NCBI GenBank assembly: GCA_964450715.1
Contig: CAYVFC010000022.1
Span: 11,507-75,506, forward strand
DNA: 64,000 nt
Source of the DNA: CAYVFC01 sp964450715
Lineage (GTDB): Bacteria; Myxococcota_A; Polyangia; Polyangiales; JAFGIB01
Direction of reading: 5' to 3'
The notes under the pieces were generated by a model. It saw nothing but the letters and a program-made list of their open reading frames with translations. It was not told the DNA's origin and searched no databases. Numbering within the stretch: the stretch's first letter is position 1; the number at the start of each line of letters is the position of its first letter. The position numbers and the translations under genes were made by a program. Positions 1 to 8,665 of the stretch are shown piece by piece.

Positions 1-2088
1 GTTCAATGCGTGGCTGCCTCGGCCGTGTTGCTGGCGGCGGTTTCTCTCGGGCACCGGCTGCTGGGGGCGGAAAAAGTGTTCGGGCTGTACGATCCGGTTC
101 ACGCAGACCCAAAAAACGGACCGCTGATGAATCCGAACAGCCTGGGGGGCTTTCTGGCCATGGGCTTCGCGCTGCTGCTGGCACTGGGTGCCAAGAGCGA
201 GCGGGCGAAACGCACGTTCTGGCTCGCGCTGGCGCTGCTGGTGGGAGGGGGGGTGATCCTGGCGCTTTCGGTCGGAGGGATAGCCGCCATGCTGGGGGCC
301 TCGGTTCTGTTTACGGCGTTGGCCGCGCGGCACAGGCGCGGGCGGGGTCGCGCGAGGGGGCTCGGGTCGGCGATCTACGTGGTGGTAGCCGTGGTTGTCA
401 GCGCCAGCGCCGGAGCGTACGTCGTGTCCGAGAGGCTGGTCGACGAGCTGTCCTCGCCCAATGTCTCCAAGATCGAGATGATGGGAACGACGCTTCGCTT
501 CGCGCTCGAGCAGCCGCTGGTGGGCCTGGGCCGCGGGGCGTTCTCCGCATCGTTCGTCGAGCAGCTGGGGGGCAAGTTCCGCTTCGTGTTTCCCGAAAAC
601 CTGCCGGCGCAGTGGATAGCCGAGTGGGGGCTGCCGGTCGCGCTGATGCTGATGTCGGTGCTGGCGCTCGCTATGCTGGATGCGCTTCGCGAGGCGCGGA
701 CCATGACTCGGATCGGGGCGCTGGTTGCAGTCGTGACAATCACCGCCGACAACCTGCTGGACTTCGGGCTGGAGCTGAGCGGGGTGGCGGTGGTGGCGTC
801 GGCGCTTCTGGCGAGCGGGTTGGTGTCGAGCGCGTCGTCCGGGCTTCCCCGACGCTCGTCGTCGGCGAGCGGCGAGGAAGATGGACGAACGAGCTGGTGG
901 AAGCGAGCGCTCGGCTGGAGCAGAGGAACGCCCCGGGGCTTCGGTACAGGGGCGGCCGTGGCGGGGCTGGTGGCGACCGCGGTACTGGCGCCGCGCGTGC
1001 TGGCCACCGATCTGGTGAGCGTGCAGCAACGGCTGGTGAAGGCTTCCGAGGCCGGAGATAGAGAGGCCTTTCGCCAAGAGTTGATTCGGGGATTGAAGGC
1101 GCATCCCTCGGAGCCGGCGCTGACGCTGCTCGCCGGTGCCGAGGCCGTGCACTACGGCGATCCGCTCGCGCTCAGGTGGCTGAACAGAACCATGCAGCTG
1201 GCTCCGGAATGGGAGGCGCCCCACCTGCAGGCTGCGCAATGGTTGCTGCGCCACCGGCGCTTCGGGCAGGCGCTTCTGGAGATTCGCGAGGCCGAGAACC
1301 GCAAGCCCGAAAGCGCGAAGCGGTTGCTGTGCCAGGTGCTGAAGGCCTACCCCGACGCCTCGGCGCTGTTTCGCGCGGCTCCCAGGGAAGACGAGCCGCG
1401 CTTTCTGGAGATGGCCGCGGCCTGCTTGGACCGTAGGCAGGAGCTGGCGGTGCGGATCGACGAGCGGCTGCTTCGGCTTCGTCCGGGGCTTGCCGAGCCC
1501 AGGATCCGAAACGCCCAGAGGTCGATCGACAAGAATGACGTCGCCGGAGCGGTGAACGAGCTGCGCGCGGTCGTCGAGCGAAATCCGGACCACGAGCAGG
1601 CGCGCCTGGCTTTGGCCAGGGCCTTGATACGGGCGGGGGAGCCGGAAACGGCGGTCGATTGCCTGAGGGTAGCTAAAGAGAGCGTTTCCGATACCTGGAA
1701 CCTGGTGTCGCTTATCGCCGAGGCCGAAGCGGCGGCCGCTAGGCCGGAGGCCATGCGGGCGTCGCTATCCGAGCTGCGCGGGCTCTCGCAGGGCAATCCC
1801 TCCAGGCTGTCGCAGGCCAAGCAGCTCGAGGCCACGCTGGAAGAACGGCTGGGCAACCGCGCCCGCGCCCTGAAGGCGCTGGAGGATGCCTTCACGTTTC
1901 AGCCCTCGGACGTGACGCTCGAGCGGATAGCCCGGCTGGCCGAACGGATCGGTTTTCGCAAGCGGGCATATATTGCGTATAGCGACCTCTGCCGGAACCG
2001 GCCCGACAACGCGAGATGGTGTCAGGCGCGGGATCGATTGCGCGGGCGCGAGTCGAGCGCGGCGCTTCGCTCGATACAGTCGCGCTAG
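1..2088 (+). CDS. O-antigen ligase/polymerase-like membrane protein with TPR tail (5'-truncated by window edge)
   Basis: The reading frame is open from base 1, so the N-terminus lies outside the window. About 695 residues are visible. The first ~320 residues carry several hydrophobic segments and Wzy_C/O-antigen-ligase-like features (FGLYDP, NPNSLGGFLAMGF, and the periplasmic-loop motif LPAQWIAEWGLP). The remaining ~370 residues are soluble helical repeats of TPR type (for example NPDHEQARLALARALIRAGE). It aligns throughout with the complete paralogue at 11538-14060 (shared GAEKVFGLY, LNRTMQLAPEW, NRARALKALEDAF-like stretches). The likely role is polymerising or ligating undecaprenyl-linked polysaccharide in the inner membrane; whether ligase or polymerase cannot be told from sequence. 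A WecA-type gene follows 72 bp downstream. Confidence 0.8.
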   Translation, partial: VQCVAASAVLLAAVSLGHRLLGAEKVFGLYDPVHADPKNGPLMNPNSLGGFLAMGFALLLALGAKSERAKRTFWLALALLVGGGVILALSVGGIAAMLGASVLFTALAARHRRGRGRARGLGSAIYVVVAVVVSASAGAYVVSERLVDELSSPNVSKIEMMGTTLRFALEQPLVGLGRGAFSASFVEQLGGKFRFVFPENLPAQWIAEWGLPVALMLMSVLALAMLDALREARTMTRIGALVAVVTITADNLLDFGLELSGVAVVASALLASGLVSSASSGLPRRSSSASGEEDGRTSWWKRALGWSRGTPRGFGTGAAVAGLVATAVLAPRVLATDLVSVQQRLVKASEAGDREAFRQELIRGLKAHPSEPALTLLAGAEAVHYGDPLALRWLNRTMQLAPEWEAPHLQAAQWLLRHRRFGQALLEIREAENRKPESAKRLLCQVLKAYPDASALFRAAPREDEPRFLEMAAACLDRRQELAVRIDERLLRLRPGLAEPRIRNAQRSIDKNDVAGAVNELRAVVERNPDHEQARLALARALIRAGEPETAVDCLRVAKESVSDTWNLVSLIAEAEAAAARPEAMRASLSELRGLSQGNPSRLSQAKQLEATLEERLGNRARALKALEDAFTFQPSDVTLERIARLAERIGFRKRAYIAYSDLCRNRPDNARWCQARDRLRGRESSAALRSIQSR

Positions 2089-2160
2089 AAGATCTATCGA
2101 GGTATGCTTGCCCGTGGGATCGCTCGGTACTAGGTTCGACAGGGGTACGACGGGGAGAAG

Positions 2161-3678
2161 ATGTACAGCGCGCTAGCCGCTTTTATCGCATCGTTCGTGG
2201 TCGCCATCCTGCTCACGCCCCTGGTGAGCCGGTTGGCGTCGGGAGTGGGGGCAGTGGATAAGCCCGACGAGCGCCACGCGCACGAGCGCGCGATTCCCCG
2301 GCTCGGCGGCATCGGAGTGGCGGCTGCCTTCTTCGTCCCGTTCGTTCTGCTCTTCGTGATGGATACCGGGACGGCAAGGCTGTTCTACTCCGAACCCTTG
2401 CGCATCGTCGGCCTGGGCGTCGGCGGGTTGATGGTCTGCGCGCTGGGCGCGGCCGACGATGTAAAGGGGGTGGTGGCCTGGAAGAAGCTGCTGATCCAGG
2501 TGGCAGCGGCCACCGTGGCGTTTTTCTGCGGCTTCCGCATAGAGGGGATCGCGATCCCCGGGCTCGGGGTTCTGGAGATGGGAGTGTTCGCCCTGCCCAT
2601 CACCGCGCTCTGGTTCGTGGGCATCATCAATGCCATGAACCTGATCGACGGCCTGGACGGGCTTGCAGCCGGTATCGGGTTCTTCGCCTGCACGGTCAAT
2701 CTGGTGGTCGGGCTGATCAACCAGAGCGCGCTGGTCATGCTGCTGTCGGCCTCGCTGGCAGGCGGGGCTCTCGGCTTTCTGCTGTATAACTTCAATCCGG
2801 CCAGGATATTCCTGGGCGACTCGGGAAGCATGTTCATCGGGTTCGTGCTGGCGGCCACCTCGCTGCTGGGGTCCATGGTCAAGCACTCGACCGCGGTAGC
2901 CATCCTGGTGCCGGTCATCGCGCTCGGCGTCCCCATCATGGACACGCTGTTTTCCATGGTCAGGCGCGTCCTGGAGCGCAGGCCCATCTTCTCGCCCGAC
3001 CGGGGGCACATCCATCACCGGTTGCTGGAGATGGGCGTCACCCACCGTAAGGCCGTGCTTATCCTCTACGGGTTCTCTATCGCCTTTGCCGCAGGAGCGG
3101 TGGTGCTGGCCACCGGCCGCAACTGGCAGATCGGCGTGGCGCTGACCGTCATGAGCCTGGTCGCCGTGGGTCTGTTTCGCGCGATACGAGGGGTCGAGCA
3201 GATCAGGGCTTCCAGGAGCCTGCGCCTGCGCCACCATGCCCCGAGTACCGAGCGATTGAGGGGTGTGATCCCCGACGCGCTCGACCGGATCCGATCGACG
3301 CGAAGCCTGGGCGAGCTGCGCGAGGAAATAGAGCTTTTTGCCGACCGCGCCAAGCTCGCCTCGTGCGAGTTTTCGCGCGGCCGAGAAGAGGGAGCGTGGA
3401 CGCCCTTGGCGCCGTTTGCCTGGAACCGGGGAGCGGAAATGGAAATGGAAAACGGAAGTGCGAGCCGTTCGGATCTACACGCGGTGAGCGTCGAGTACGA
3501 CTTGGAAAAGGTGGGCCGGGCGGTATTGCGGTTCGCGTGGACGAATACCTACGGCGACGTTTCGCCTCAGGACGAGATACTGCTGCAGCTGGTGGCCGAC
3601 GCGTTCGAGGCGCGGGTGGTCGAGCTGGGCGAGGCGCCCGACGGGGTGGCCACCGGGCGGTTGCGACCGGTCGACTAG
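2161..3678 (+). CDS. WecA/TagO-type undecaprenyl-phosphate sugar-1-phosphate transferase, copy 1
   Basis: A 505-residue polytopic membrane protein of glycosyltransferase family 4 (MraY/WecA/TagO). This family transfers a HexNAc-1-phosphate from UDP-sugar to undecaprenyl phosphate, starting glycan synthesis on the cytoplasmic face. Family motifs are all present: the DD pair near residue 99 (AADDVKG), NAMNLIDGLDGLAAG near 157, the FLGDSGS motif near 217, and the HIHHRLLEMG histidine motif near 285. Beyond the last membrane segment (~345) there is an unusual ~160-residue soluble C-terminal domain ending LLQLVADAFEARVVE. The same tail occurs in the paralogue at 16679-18187. ATG start with GGGGAGAAG just upstream. 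Confidence 0.9.
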   Translation: MYSALAAFIASFVVAILLTPLVSRLASGVGAVDKPDERHAHERAIPRLGGIGVAAAFFVPFVLLFVMDTGTARLFYSEPLRIVGLGVGGLMVCALGAADDVKGVVAWKKLLIQVAAATVAFFCGFRIEGIAIPGLGVLEMGVFALPITALWFVGIINAMNLIDGLDGLAAGIGFFACTVNLVVGLINQSALVMLLSASLAGGALGFLLYNFNPARIFLGDSGSMFIGFVLAATSLLGSMVKHSTAVAILVPVIALGVPIMDTLFSMVRRVLERRPIFSPDRGHIHHRLLEMGVTHRKAVLILYGFSIAFAAGAVVLATGRNWQIGVALTVMSLVAVGLFRAIRGVEQIRASRSLRLRHHAPSTERLRGVIPDALDRIRSTRSLGELREEIELFADRAKLASCEFSRGREEGAWTPLAPFAWNRGAEMEMENGSASRSDLHAVSVEYDLEKVGRAVLRFAWTNTYGDVSPQDEILLQLVADAFEARVVELGEAPDGVATGRLRPVD

Positions 3679-3709
3679 CTCGCGTCGCTCGGTAGAGGAG
3701 GGATCGATC

Positions 3710-5110
3710 ATGCAGAACTTTCCGGAGACGAAGGTATGGGCGCTGTTCGCGATCGCGCTGGCCCTGGCCGTGGCGTCTGGCGCTGCCGGCTGTGGCGACG
3801 ACGATGATGGCAGCGCCGGCAACTCCGGCAGCGGCGCGGGGGTAGGGGGAGAGGCGGCCGCGGGCACGGGCGGCGGCGATGCCGGGGTCTTGAGCGATGC
3901 GGCGGCGGTGCGGCAGGCTGAGTACCTGGCAGAGCAGGCGGCGTTCTACGGGCCGCTGGAGGTGAGGGCGGATACGGATACCACACCGGTCGGGGATTGT
4001 ACCGGGATGCCGGACATGACGCTGTGCCAGGTGGATACCGGACCGGGAACCGGGACCGAGATGGATGCGGGGCCGGATGCGGACGAGGATGCGGGAGTCG
4101 AGGCCGTGGTGGCGGCGGACCGGTGGTACGACATCTGCGTGGGCGGGGTGTGCGTTTCGCCGGGGTGCGGAGAGCAGGGGTGCAATGCGTCGGGGCCGCA
4201 CTTCAAGATTCCGCCGATGGACGGGCATACCTTTTTCGTGACCGATGCGAGCGAGGGGGTGCTGCAGCCGGTGACCACGGACCTGGTGACGGGCTTGCAG
4301 TGGCAGACCTGCGCGGCCGGGATGAGCGGGGCGAACTGCGCGGCCGGGACGCCACTGGAGCTCAACTGGGACGACGCGTTGGTCTACTGCGACCAGCTGC
4401 AATGGGGCGGGCACGACGACTGGTACCTGCCTGATCCGTACGAGGCGATGTCGATCCTGGACGTGGGGGTTCAGAACCCGGGACAGGGGTATTTGAGCGA
4501 GGAGGCGTTTCCGGGGCACGGCCTGGTCTACGGGTCGTACTGGACCACCGGGTACCGGCGGGATAGCGACGTGTACGCGGTTTCCACCGGGGCCAACACC
4601 ATCGGGTTCGCTTCCTTGCTGCGGGACGACTGGCGCAACGACGAGAACTCGGTGCGCTGCGTAAGGCGCGGGGCGTCGACGGACGTGGGGTATACCGGGG
4701 AGAGGTTCGTCAAGAGCGCCCCCTCGGCCGATACGCCGGACGAGTTCGTGATCGAGGACCGCACTACCGGGCTGGTCTGGATGGGCTGCCTGGTGGGACG
4801 TAGCGGCGAGGAGTGCTCGGGAAGCCGCAAAGAGGTGACCGGGCCCAAGGGGAGCCCGCTCTGCAAGCACGAGGTATATGCCGGCTTCGACGACTGGCGG
4901 CTTCCCTCGTACAAGGAGGCGTTCAGCCTGGTCCTGTTTCCCGGGCCGGACGGCCGCGATCCGGCGGTTGACTCGAGCATTTTCGATACCCGGTCGATCG
5001 TTTACCTGCTCACCCTGCAAAGCCTGTTCGACGTGGAGGGGGGCGGGCGAACGGGTATAGGGATAGCGGAGAACACCTATCCGGTGCTCTGCGTGCGCTG
5101 GCCGGATTGA
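3710..5110 (+). CDS. DUF1566 (Lcl-domain) lipoprotein
   Basis: A 466-residue predicted lipoprotein. The signal peptide ends in a lipobox (SGAAGC, Cys about residue 27), followed by a Gly/Asp/Ala-rich low-complexity linker to about residue 130. Two DUF1566/Lcl-like units follow, marked by GHDDWYLPDPYEAMSILD and by FDDWRLPSYKEAFSLV with the associated TTGLVW and TDLVTGLQW strands. Lcl/DUF1566 domains occur in bacterial surface proteins, in some cases adhesins; the precise function here is unknown. It lies 31 bp after the WecA-type gene in the polysaccharide locus, so it may be co-transcribed, and it is anchored in the envelope. Cysteines are frequent in the two Lcl units. Confidence 0.8.
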   Translation: MQNFPETKVWALFAIALALAVASGAAGCGDDDDGSAGNSGSGAGVGGEAAAGTGGGDAGVLSDAAAVRQAEYLAEQAAFYGPLEVRADTDTTPVGDCTGMPDMTLCQVDTGPGTGTEMDAGPDADEDAGVEAVVAADRWYDICVGGVCVSPGCGEQGCNASGPHFKIPPMDGHTFFVTDASEGVLQPVTTDLVTGLQWQTCAAGMSGANCAAGTPLELNWDDALVYCDQLQWGGHDDWYLPDPYEAMSILDVGVQNPGQGYLSEEAFPGHGLVYGSYWTTGYRRDSDVYAVSTGANTIGFASLLRDDWRNDENSVRCVRRGASTDVGYTGERFVKSAPSADTPDEFVIEDRTTGLVWMGCLVGRSGEECSGSRKEVTGPKGSPLCKHEVYAGFDDWRLPSYKEAFSLVLFPGPDGRDPAVDSSIFDTRSIVYLLTLQSLFDVEGGGRTGIGIAENTYPVLCVRWPD

Positions 5111-5134
5111 GGGGGCGGTTCGGGGGTGGCGGAG

Positions 5135-5220
5135 GAGATTTCTCGTCGCCTTCGGCTCCTCGAAATGACAGACAAAGGGGCGGCTCCTCGAAATGACATG
5201 GGAAGCGCTCGAAATGACAG
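5135..5220. repeat. Repeat family A copy (partial, three tails)
   Basis: GAGATTTCTCG...CTCCTCGAAATGACA at 5135-5170 is followed by two further copies of its right end (CTCCTCGAAATGACA near 5184-5198 and CTCGAAATGACA near 5208-5219). The same sequence recurs at 19.4, 22.1, 26.9, 33.0 and 49.6 kb. It contains ATGACA triplets that give false upstream starts for the next gene. Confidence 0.75.
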
Positions 5221-5246
5221 AAGGGGGGCGCTATCTTGCGTTCGAC

Positions 5247-6410
5247 ATGACTGAAAACCGGCGAGATAGAAAACCCAAGGTCGCGGTCTTCATGGGTACG
5301 CGCCCGGAAGCCATCAAGATGGCGCCGGTGATCCGGGCGCTGGAGGGCCGGCCCGATATCGAAACCGTGGTGGTCAGCACCGGGCAGCACAACGAGATGC
5401 TGCGGCAAGTGGTCGAGCTGTTCGACATCCGGGTCGACCAGGAGCTGAATGTCATGCGCCCCGACCAGAGCCTGGCCGAGCTGACCGCCAGGTTGCTGGA
5501 AAGAATCGACGAGGCCCTGGCCCGGTTACGGCCCGATCTGGCCCTGGTCCAGGGTGACACCACCACCGTATTGGTGGCGGCTCTGGCTTGCTTCTACCGC
5601 AGGATACCCATCGGACACGTGGAGGCGGGTCTGAGGACGGGTAATATCTGGGCGCCCTTTCCCGAGGAGGTGAACCGGTCGCTGGCGAGCAAGATGGTAA
5701 CGCTGCATTTCGCGCCGACCGCTCTTGCTCGCGAGAACCTGGTGAAGGAAGAAGTGGACGATGGCTCGATTTTCGTGACGGGTAACACTGTCATCGACGC
5801 CCTGCACCTGGAGGTCGAACGGCAACAAGGGCAAAGGGAAGACGAGGAGATCGGAACGCGGCTCGACCGAGCCATCGGCGGCGACTGGCGGCAACGGCGG
5901 TTCGTGCTGGTCACCGGTCATCGCCGCGAGAACTTCGGCGAGGGGTTTCGCGAGATCTGCGAAGCGCTGGCCGAGCTCGCCGGAAGGTTCCAGGACTTGC
6001 TGTTCATCTATCCGGTACACCTCAACCCGAACGTGCGCGAGCCGGTCAACCGGCGCCTCGGCGGGCTGGAGAACGTTCGGCTCATCGAGCCGCAAGCGTA
6101 CAGCGAGTTCGTCATGTTGATGCGCCGTTGCCTGCTGGTGCTCACCGACTCCGGAGGGGTTCAGGAAGAGGCGCCCGGTCTGGGCAAACCCGTGCTGGTG
6201 ATGCGGGAGACGACGGAGAGGCCCGAGGGAGTGACCGCGGGAACGGTGCGGCTGGTCGGCGTCGAACGCGGTAGGATCGTGTCCGAGGTGGGACGCCTGA
6301 TCACGGACCCGGCCGAGTACGAGCGGATGGCTACCGCGGTAAACCCCTACGGGGATGGTAAGGCGGCACCGCGAATCGTGGAGGCGATCCAGCGGTTTTT
6401 CCGCGGTTGA
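5247..6410 (+). CDS. wecB: UDP-N-acetylglucosamine 2-epimerase, non-hydrolysing (WecB/WbpI family)
   Basis: A cytoplasmic enzyme of about 387 residues that epimerises UDP-GlcNAc (or a GlcNAc3NAcA derivative) to the manno form. Seen: the N-terminal signature GTRPEAIKMAPVI, VQGDTTTVL, HVEAGLRTG, VTGHRRENFGEGF and LTDSGGVQEEAPGLGKPVLVMR, all hallmarks of the WecB fold, at a normal family length. Upstream ATGs at 5193 and 5214 fall inside a dispersed repeat, so 5247 (MTENRRDRK) is preferred; the start is not certain. The GTRPEAIK signature looks more WecB than WbpI. With the WbpA/B/D/E-like genes of this window it could complete a diacetamido-mannuronate pathway. Confidence 0.88.
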   Translation: MTENRRDRKPKVAVFMGTRPEAIKMAPVIRALEGRPDIETVVVSTGQHNEMLRQVVELFDIRVDQELNVMRPDQSLAELTARLLERIDEALARLRPDLALVQGDTTTVLVAALACFYRRIPIGHVEAGLRTGNIWAPFPEEVNRSLASKMVTLHFAPTALARENLVKEEVDDGSIFVTGNTVIDALHLEVERQQGQREDEEIGTRLDRAIGGDWRQRRFVLVTGHRRENFGEGFREICEALAELAGRFQDLLFIYPVHLNPNVREPVNRRLGGLENVRLIEPQAYSEFVMLMRRCLLVLTDSGGVQEEAPGLGKPVLVMRETTERPEGVTAGTVRLVGVERGRIVSEVGRLITDPAEYERMATAVNPYGDGKAAPRIVEAIQRFFRG

Positions 6411-6452
6411 GGGGCTTTTCTGGGCACTGGGCGCGGTGTTCGGGAGGGCGAC

Positions 6453-6496
6453 GTAGCGGAGGGGCTTGCCCTCTCCCTTTGCCCGCCCCGTCCGAT
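6453..6496. repeat. Repeat family B copy (degenerate)
   Basis: GTAG.GGAGGGGCTTGCCC followed by TTGCCCGCCCCG: a diverged copy of the GTAGGGG...CCCCTAC inverted repeat, between the epimerase gene and the LysM-peptidase gene. It may act as a hairpin at the end of the upstream transcript. Confidence 0.6.
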
Positions 6497-6519
6497 AAGG
6501 GGGTTGAACGGGAGCCGGA

Positions 6520-7923
6520 GTGTGGAATGGTAGCAACGTGCGGTACGGTGCGGTTGTCGGCGTTGCTGCGGTGTTGCTGTTGTCGTTGGCGGGAGCCAGC
6601 GGCACGGCGCGGGCCGATGGCTGCCCTCGCGGCACCAAAGCGATCATTCACGAGGTTAGCGCGGGCGAATGCCTCTCCGAGGTGGCCGCCGACCACGGCG
6701 TGACCATCCGCAAGCTCCTGCGCGCCAACCCGGGGGTGAAGCCAGACCGGGTGCGCGAGGGGCAGGAGCTCACCATCTGCCAGCCCGAGCCCGAGGAGCT
6801 CAAGCCTTGCGCTCCGGGGCGGAGCTGGTTCACCCACAAGGTTCAGCGCGGCGAGACGCTGATCGAGATCGCCAACCGCTACGGGGTGGCGGTGCAATCG
6901 GTCGTACGCAGCAACAAGGCGCTCGGATCGAGCGGCGACGCGTTGCGCGAGGGGCAGTCGTTGCGGGTATGTACCGCTCCCGCGCGCGCCTTTGCCAGCA
7001 AAGCCTGCGGTTACCAGACGCGGCTTCACCAGCACGAGGTCGTGCCCGGCGAGTATCTGACCGCCATCGCCAGCCGCTACGGCGTGCGGCGTAAGGAGCT
7101 GTTCCGCCTCAACCCGCGGCTGCGCGCGAATCCGAACCGCCTGCGTCCCGGCCAGCGCATTCGGGTCTGCCCGGATATCCCGCCGCGCGAGCGGAGAAAG
7201 ATCACGCACACGGTGCGTCGCGGCGATTCCGTTGGGGCTGTCGCACGCCGCTACGGCCTGACCGTGCGCGAGGTGGTGAGCTTTCAGCGGGGAAGGTTGC
7301 AGAACCCGAAGGAGCTCAGGCGGGGCCAGCGGCTGGTGGTGTGGGTCGACGGCGAGGTCATGCCGGGATACGGGGTCGACAGCGAGGGCGGCGCGCTGGC
7401 TCGCGGGGTGCAACTGCCGCCGAGCGCGCACTACACGATCAAGAACCCGAGCCTGAGCTGGGGGACATCGCGGACCATCGCGCTTGTACAGAGAGCCGTC
7501 GCCCGCTACCGGAAGCGGACGCGCGGAGCGGCCCGCGTGCACGTGGGTGACCTGAGCAAGCATGGCGGCGGTCCGCTGCCGCCTCATGTTTCGCACCAGA
7601 CCGGGCAGGACGTGGATATCGCCTACGTGCTGCAGGGCGAGGCGGGGAAGGGCAAGCGGTTTCGCAGGGCTACCGAGAGCAACCTGGACGCGCGTCGATC
7701 CTGGGCGCTGGTCAAGGCGTTTTTAGACACCGGCCGCGTGAGATACGTCTTCATGGATTACTACATCCAGAAGATGCTCTACGAGCGGGCCAAGGCCGAG
7801 GGGATGAGGGAAGACGAGCTGGAGGAGTTGTTCCAGTATCCCCGGGGCAAGGGCCGCGCCCGTGGAATCATCCGCGCCTCCAAGGGGCACGACGACCACT
7901 TCCACGTGAGGCTGGACGGGTGA
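6520..7923 (+). CDS. Murein endopeptidase of the MepA family with four LysM domains
   Basis: A 467-residue exported protein. After an N-terminal hydrophobic signal segment (residues ~10-27) come four LysM modules at about 45-87, 104-151, 170-215 and 228-275, each with the YGV...N...R.GQ.L pattern. A linker leads to a C-terminal penicillin-insensitive murein endopeptidase (peptidase M74) domain at about 305-467. Zinc-ligand motifs are visible: HGGGPLPPHVSHQTGQDVDI and DDHFHVRL. MepA enzymes cut the D-Ala-mDAP cross-link of peptidoglycan in the periplasm; the LysM modules would hold the enzyme on glycan. It may help open the wall for polysaccharide export or growth, given its location between polysaccharide genes. 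The exact ATG is uncertain (6520 chosen). Confidence 0.88.
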   Translation: MWNGSNVRYGAVVGVAAVLLLSLAGASGTARADGCPRGTKAIIHEVSAGECLSEVAADHGVTIRKLLRANPGVKPDRVREGQELTICQPEPEELKPCAPGRSWFTHKVQRGETLIEIANRYGVAVQSVVRSNKALGSSGDALREGQSLRVCTAPARAFASKACGYQTRLHQHEVVPGEYLTAIASRYGVRRKELFRLNPRLRANPNRLRPGQRIRVCPDIPPRERRKITHTVRRGDSVGAVARRYGLTVREVVSFQRGRLQNPKELRRGQRLVVWVDGEVMPGYGVDSEGGALARGVQLPPSAHYTIKNPSLSWGTSRTIALVQRAVARYRKRTRGAARVHVGDLSKHGGGPLPPHVSHQTGQDVDIAYVLQGEAGKGKRFRRATESNLDARRSWALVKAFLDTGRVRYVFMDYYIQKMLYERAKAEGMREDELEELFQYPRGKGRARGIIRASKGHDDHFHVRLDG

Positions 7924-7958
7924 GGGGGATATTTGCTGCAAAATCCCTCGAGGGCGGC

Positions 7959-8013
7959 GTAGGGGAGGGGCTTGTCCCCTCCCGCTGGTGGGGCGGGCGC
8001 AAGGCCTCACCAT
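7959..8013. repeat. Repeat family B copy
   Basis: GTAGGGGAGGGGCTTGTCCC, then CGGGCGCAAGGCCTCACC: a nearly complete but 3'-degenerate family B inverted repeat shortly after the murein endopeptidase stop codon. Compare the intact copies at 14057 and 18221. Confidence 0.7.
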
Positions 8014-8148
8014 TAGTCACATTTATCGCCGATCTTCTCGACGACTTTAGAAGCGACGAGCACCTCGGCGAAGCCGCGTCCGAGAACGATCGAGTTCGTC
8101 GAAGTCGCGGCCCAACGCACGCCATCCCGGGGCCCGTTGCGTTTGAGT

Positions 8149-8264
8149 TCTTGCGCGAAAAACGAAGAAACTCGCGACTGAGGCGGCTCACGGCAGAGTT
8201 CTTGCGCGAAAAGCGAAGAAACTCGCGACTGAGGCGGCTCACGGCAGAGTTCTTGCGCGAAGTA
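8149..8264. repeat. 51-bp tandem direct repeat, 2.3 copies
   Basis: The unit starting GAGTTCTTGCGCGAAAAACG and ending GGCGGCTCACGGCA is repeated twice with a 51-bp period (one A/G difference), followed by a third partial copy (GAGTTCTTGCGCGAA). Within each unit GAGTTCTT and AAGAAACTC form an imperfect inverted repeat. Because the period is a multiple of three, it reads as a 17-residue basic repeat in one frame, probably by chance. Confidence 0.8.
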
Positions 8265-8665
8265 ACCGTTCAGGGGGGTAGTCGCGCAGCCACGGTCAGA
8301 CCTGCAGGCTGAGTGCGTGAAAATACGCCGCGCTCGCCCCCTTGCTAACGAGCCGCCCGGTACGACGCTAGTCGCCAAGTTGTACTTGACCGAATTCAGC
8401 TTCTGCCCACCGTTAGCATGCGACGTTCATTATGAAGGCAAAACACCGCTGAAAATCGTAAAATTCCCCCAAAACGAATCTCATTAAAAACGTGATCAAT
8501 GGAGAGGTGCAAGGCTCGCCTCTACGAATGACAAGGGCGACTGCTGGTTTGACGTGAGGCTGGCGGGCGATATAGGTTTTCGGCGTCTTGCCCCCTTTAT
8601 TCCGCGCGACGCGGAGGTGGGGGCAGGGTAGATGGCAGTCCGAGAAAGGGTCCCCGGGAGCACTC

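Larger units (their letters stand above)
7924..8665. other. 742-bp intergenic stretch with repeats, no supported gene
   Basis: Apart from the family B repeat and the 51-bp tandem repeat, nothing coding is convincing. An open frame on the + strand at 7920-8312 is explained by those repeats and has no homologue-like motif. The AT-richer part at 8395-8510 (near AATTCCCCCAAAACGAATC) is a plausible place for a promoter for the oxidoreductase operon, but no clear -35/-10 pair stands out. Confidence 0.5.

Noticed and set aside
3203..5020. 605-codon open frame on the minus strand opposite the WecA copy 1 and DUF1566 genes
   Set aside because: Its product is Pro/Arg/His-rich without any motif, while both + strand genes have clear domains; it is a high-GC shadow frame.
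8149..8264. CRISPR array
   Set aside because: The repeats are directly adjacent without unique spacers and only 2.3 units long.
7920..8312. 130-codon + frame containing a 17-residue basic repeat
   Set aside because: It begins inside the murein endopeptidase stop region and is made of the family B repeat and the 51-bp tandem repeat; no ribosome site or family.
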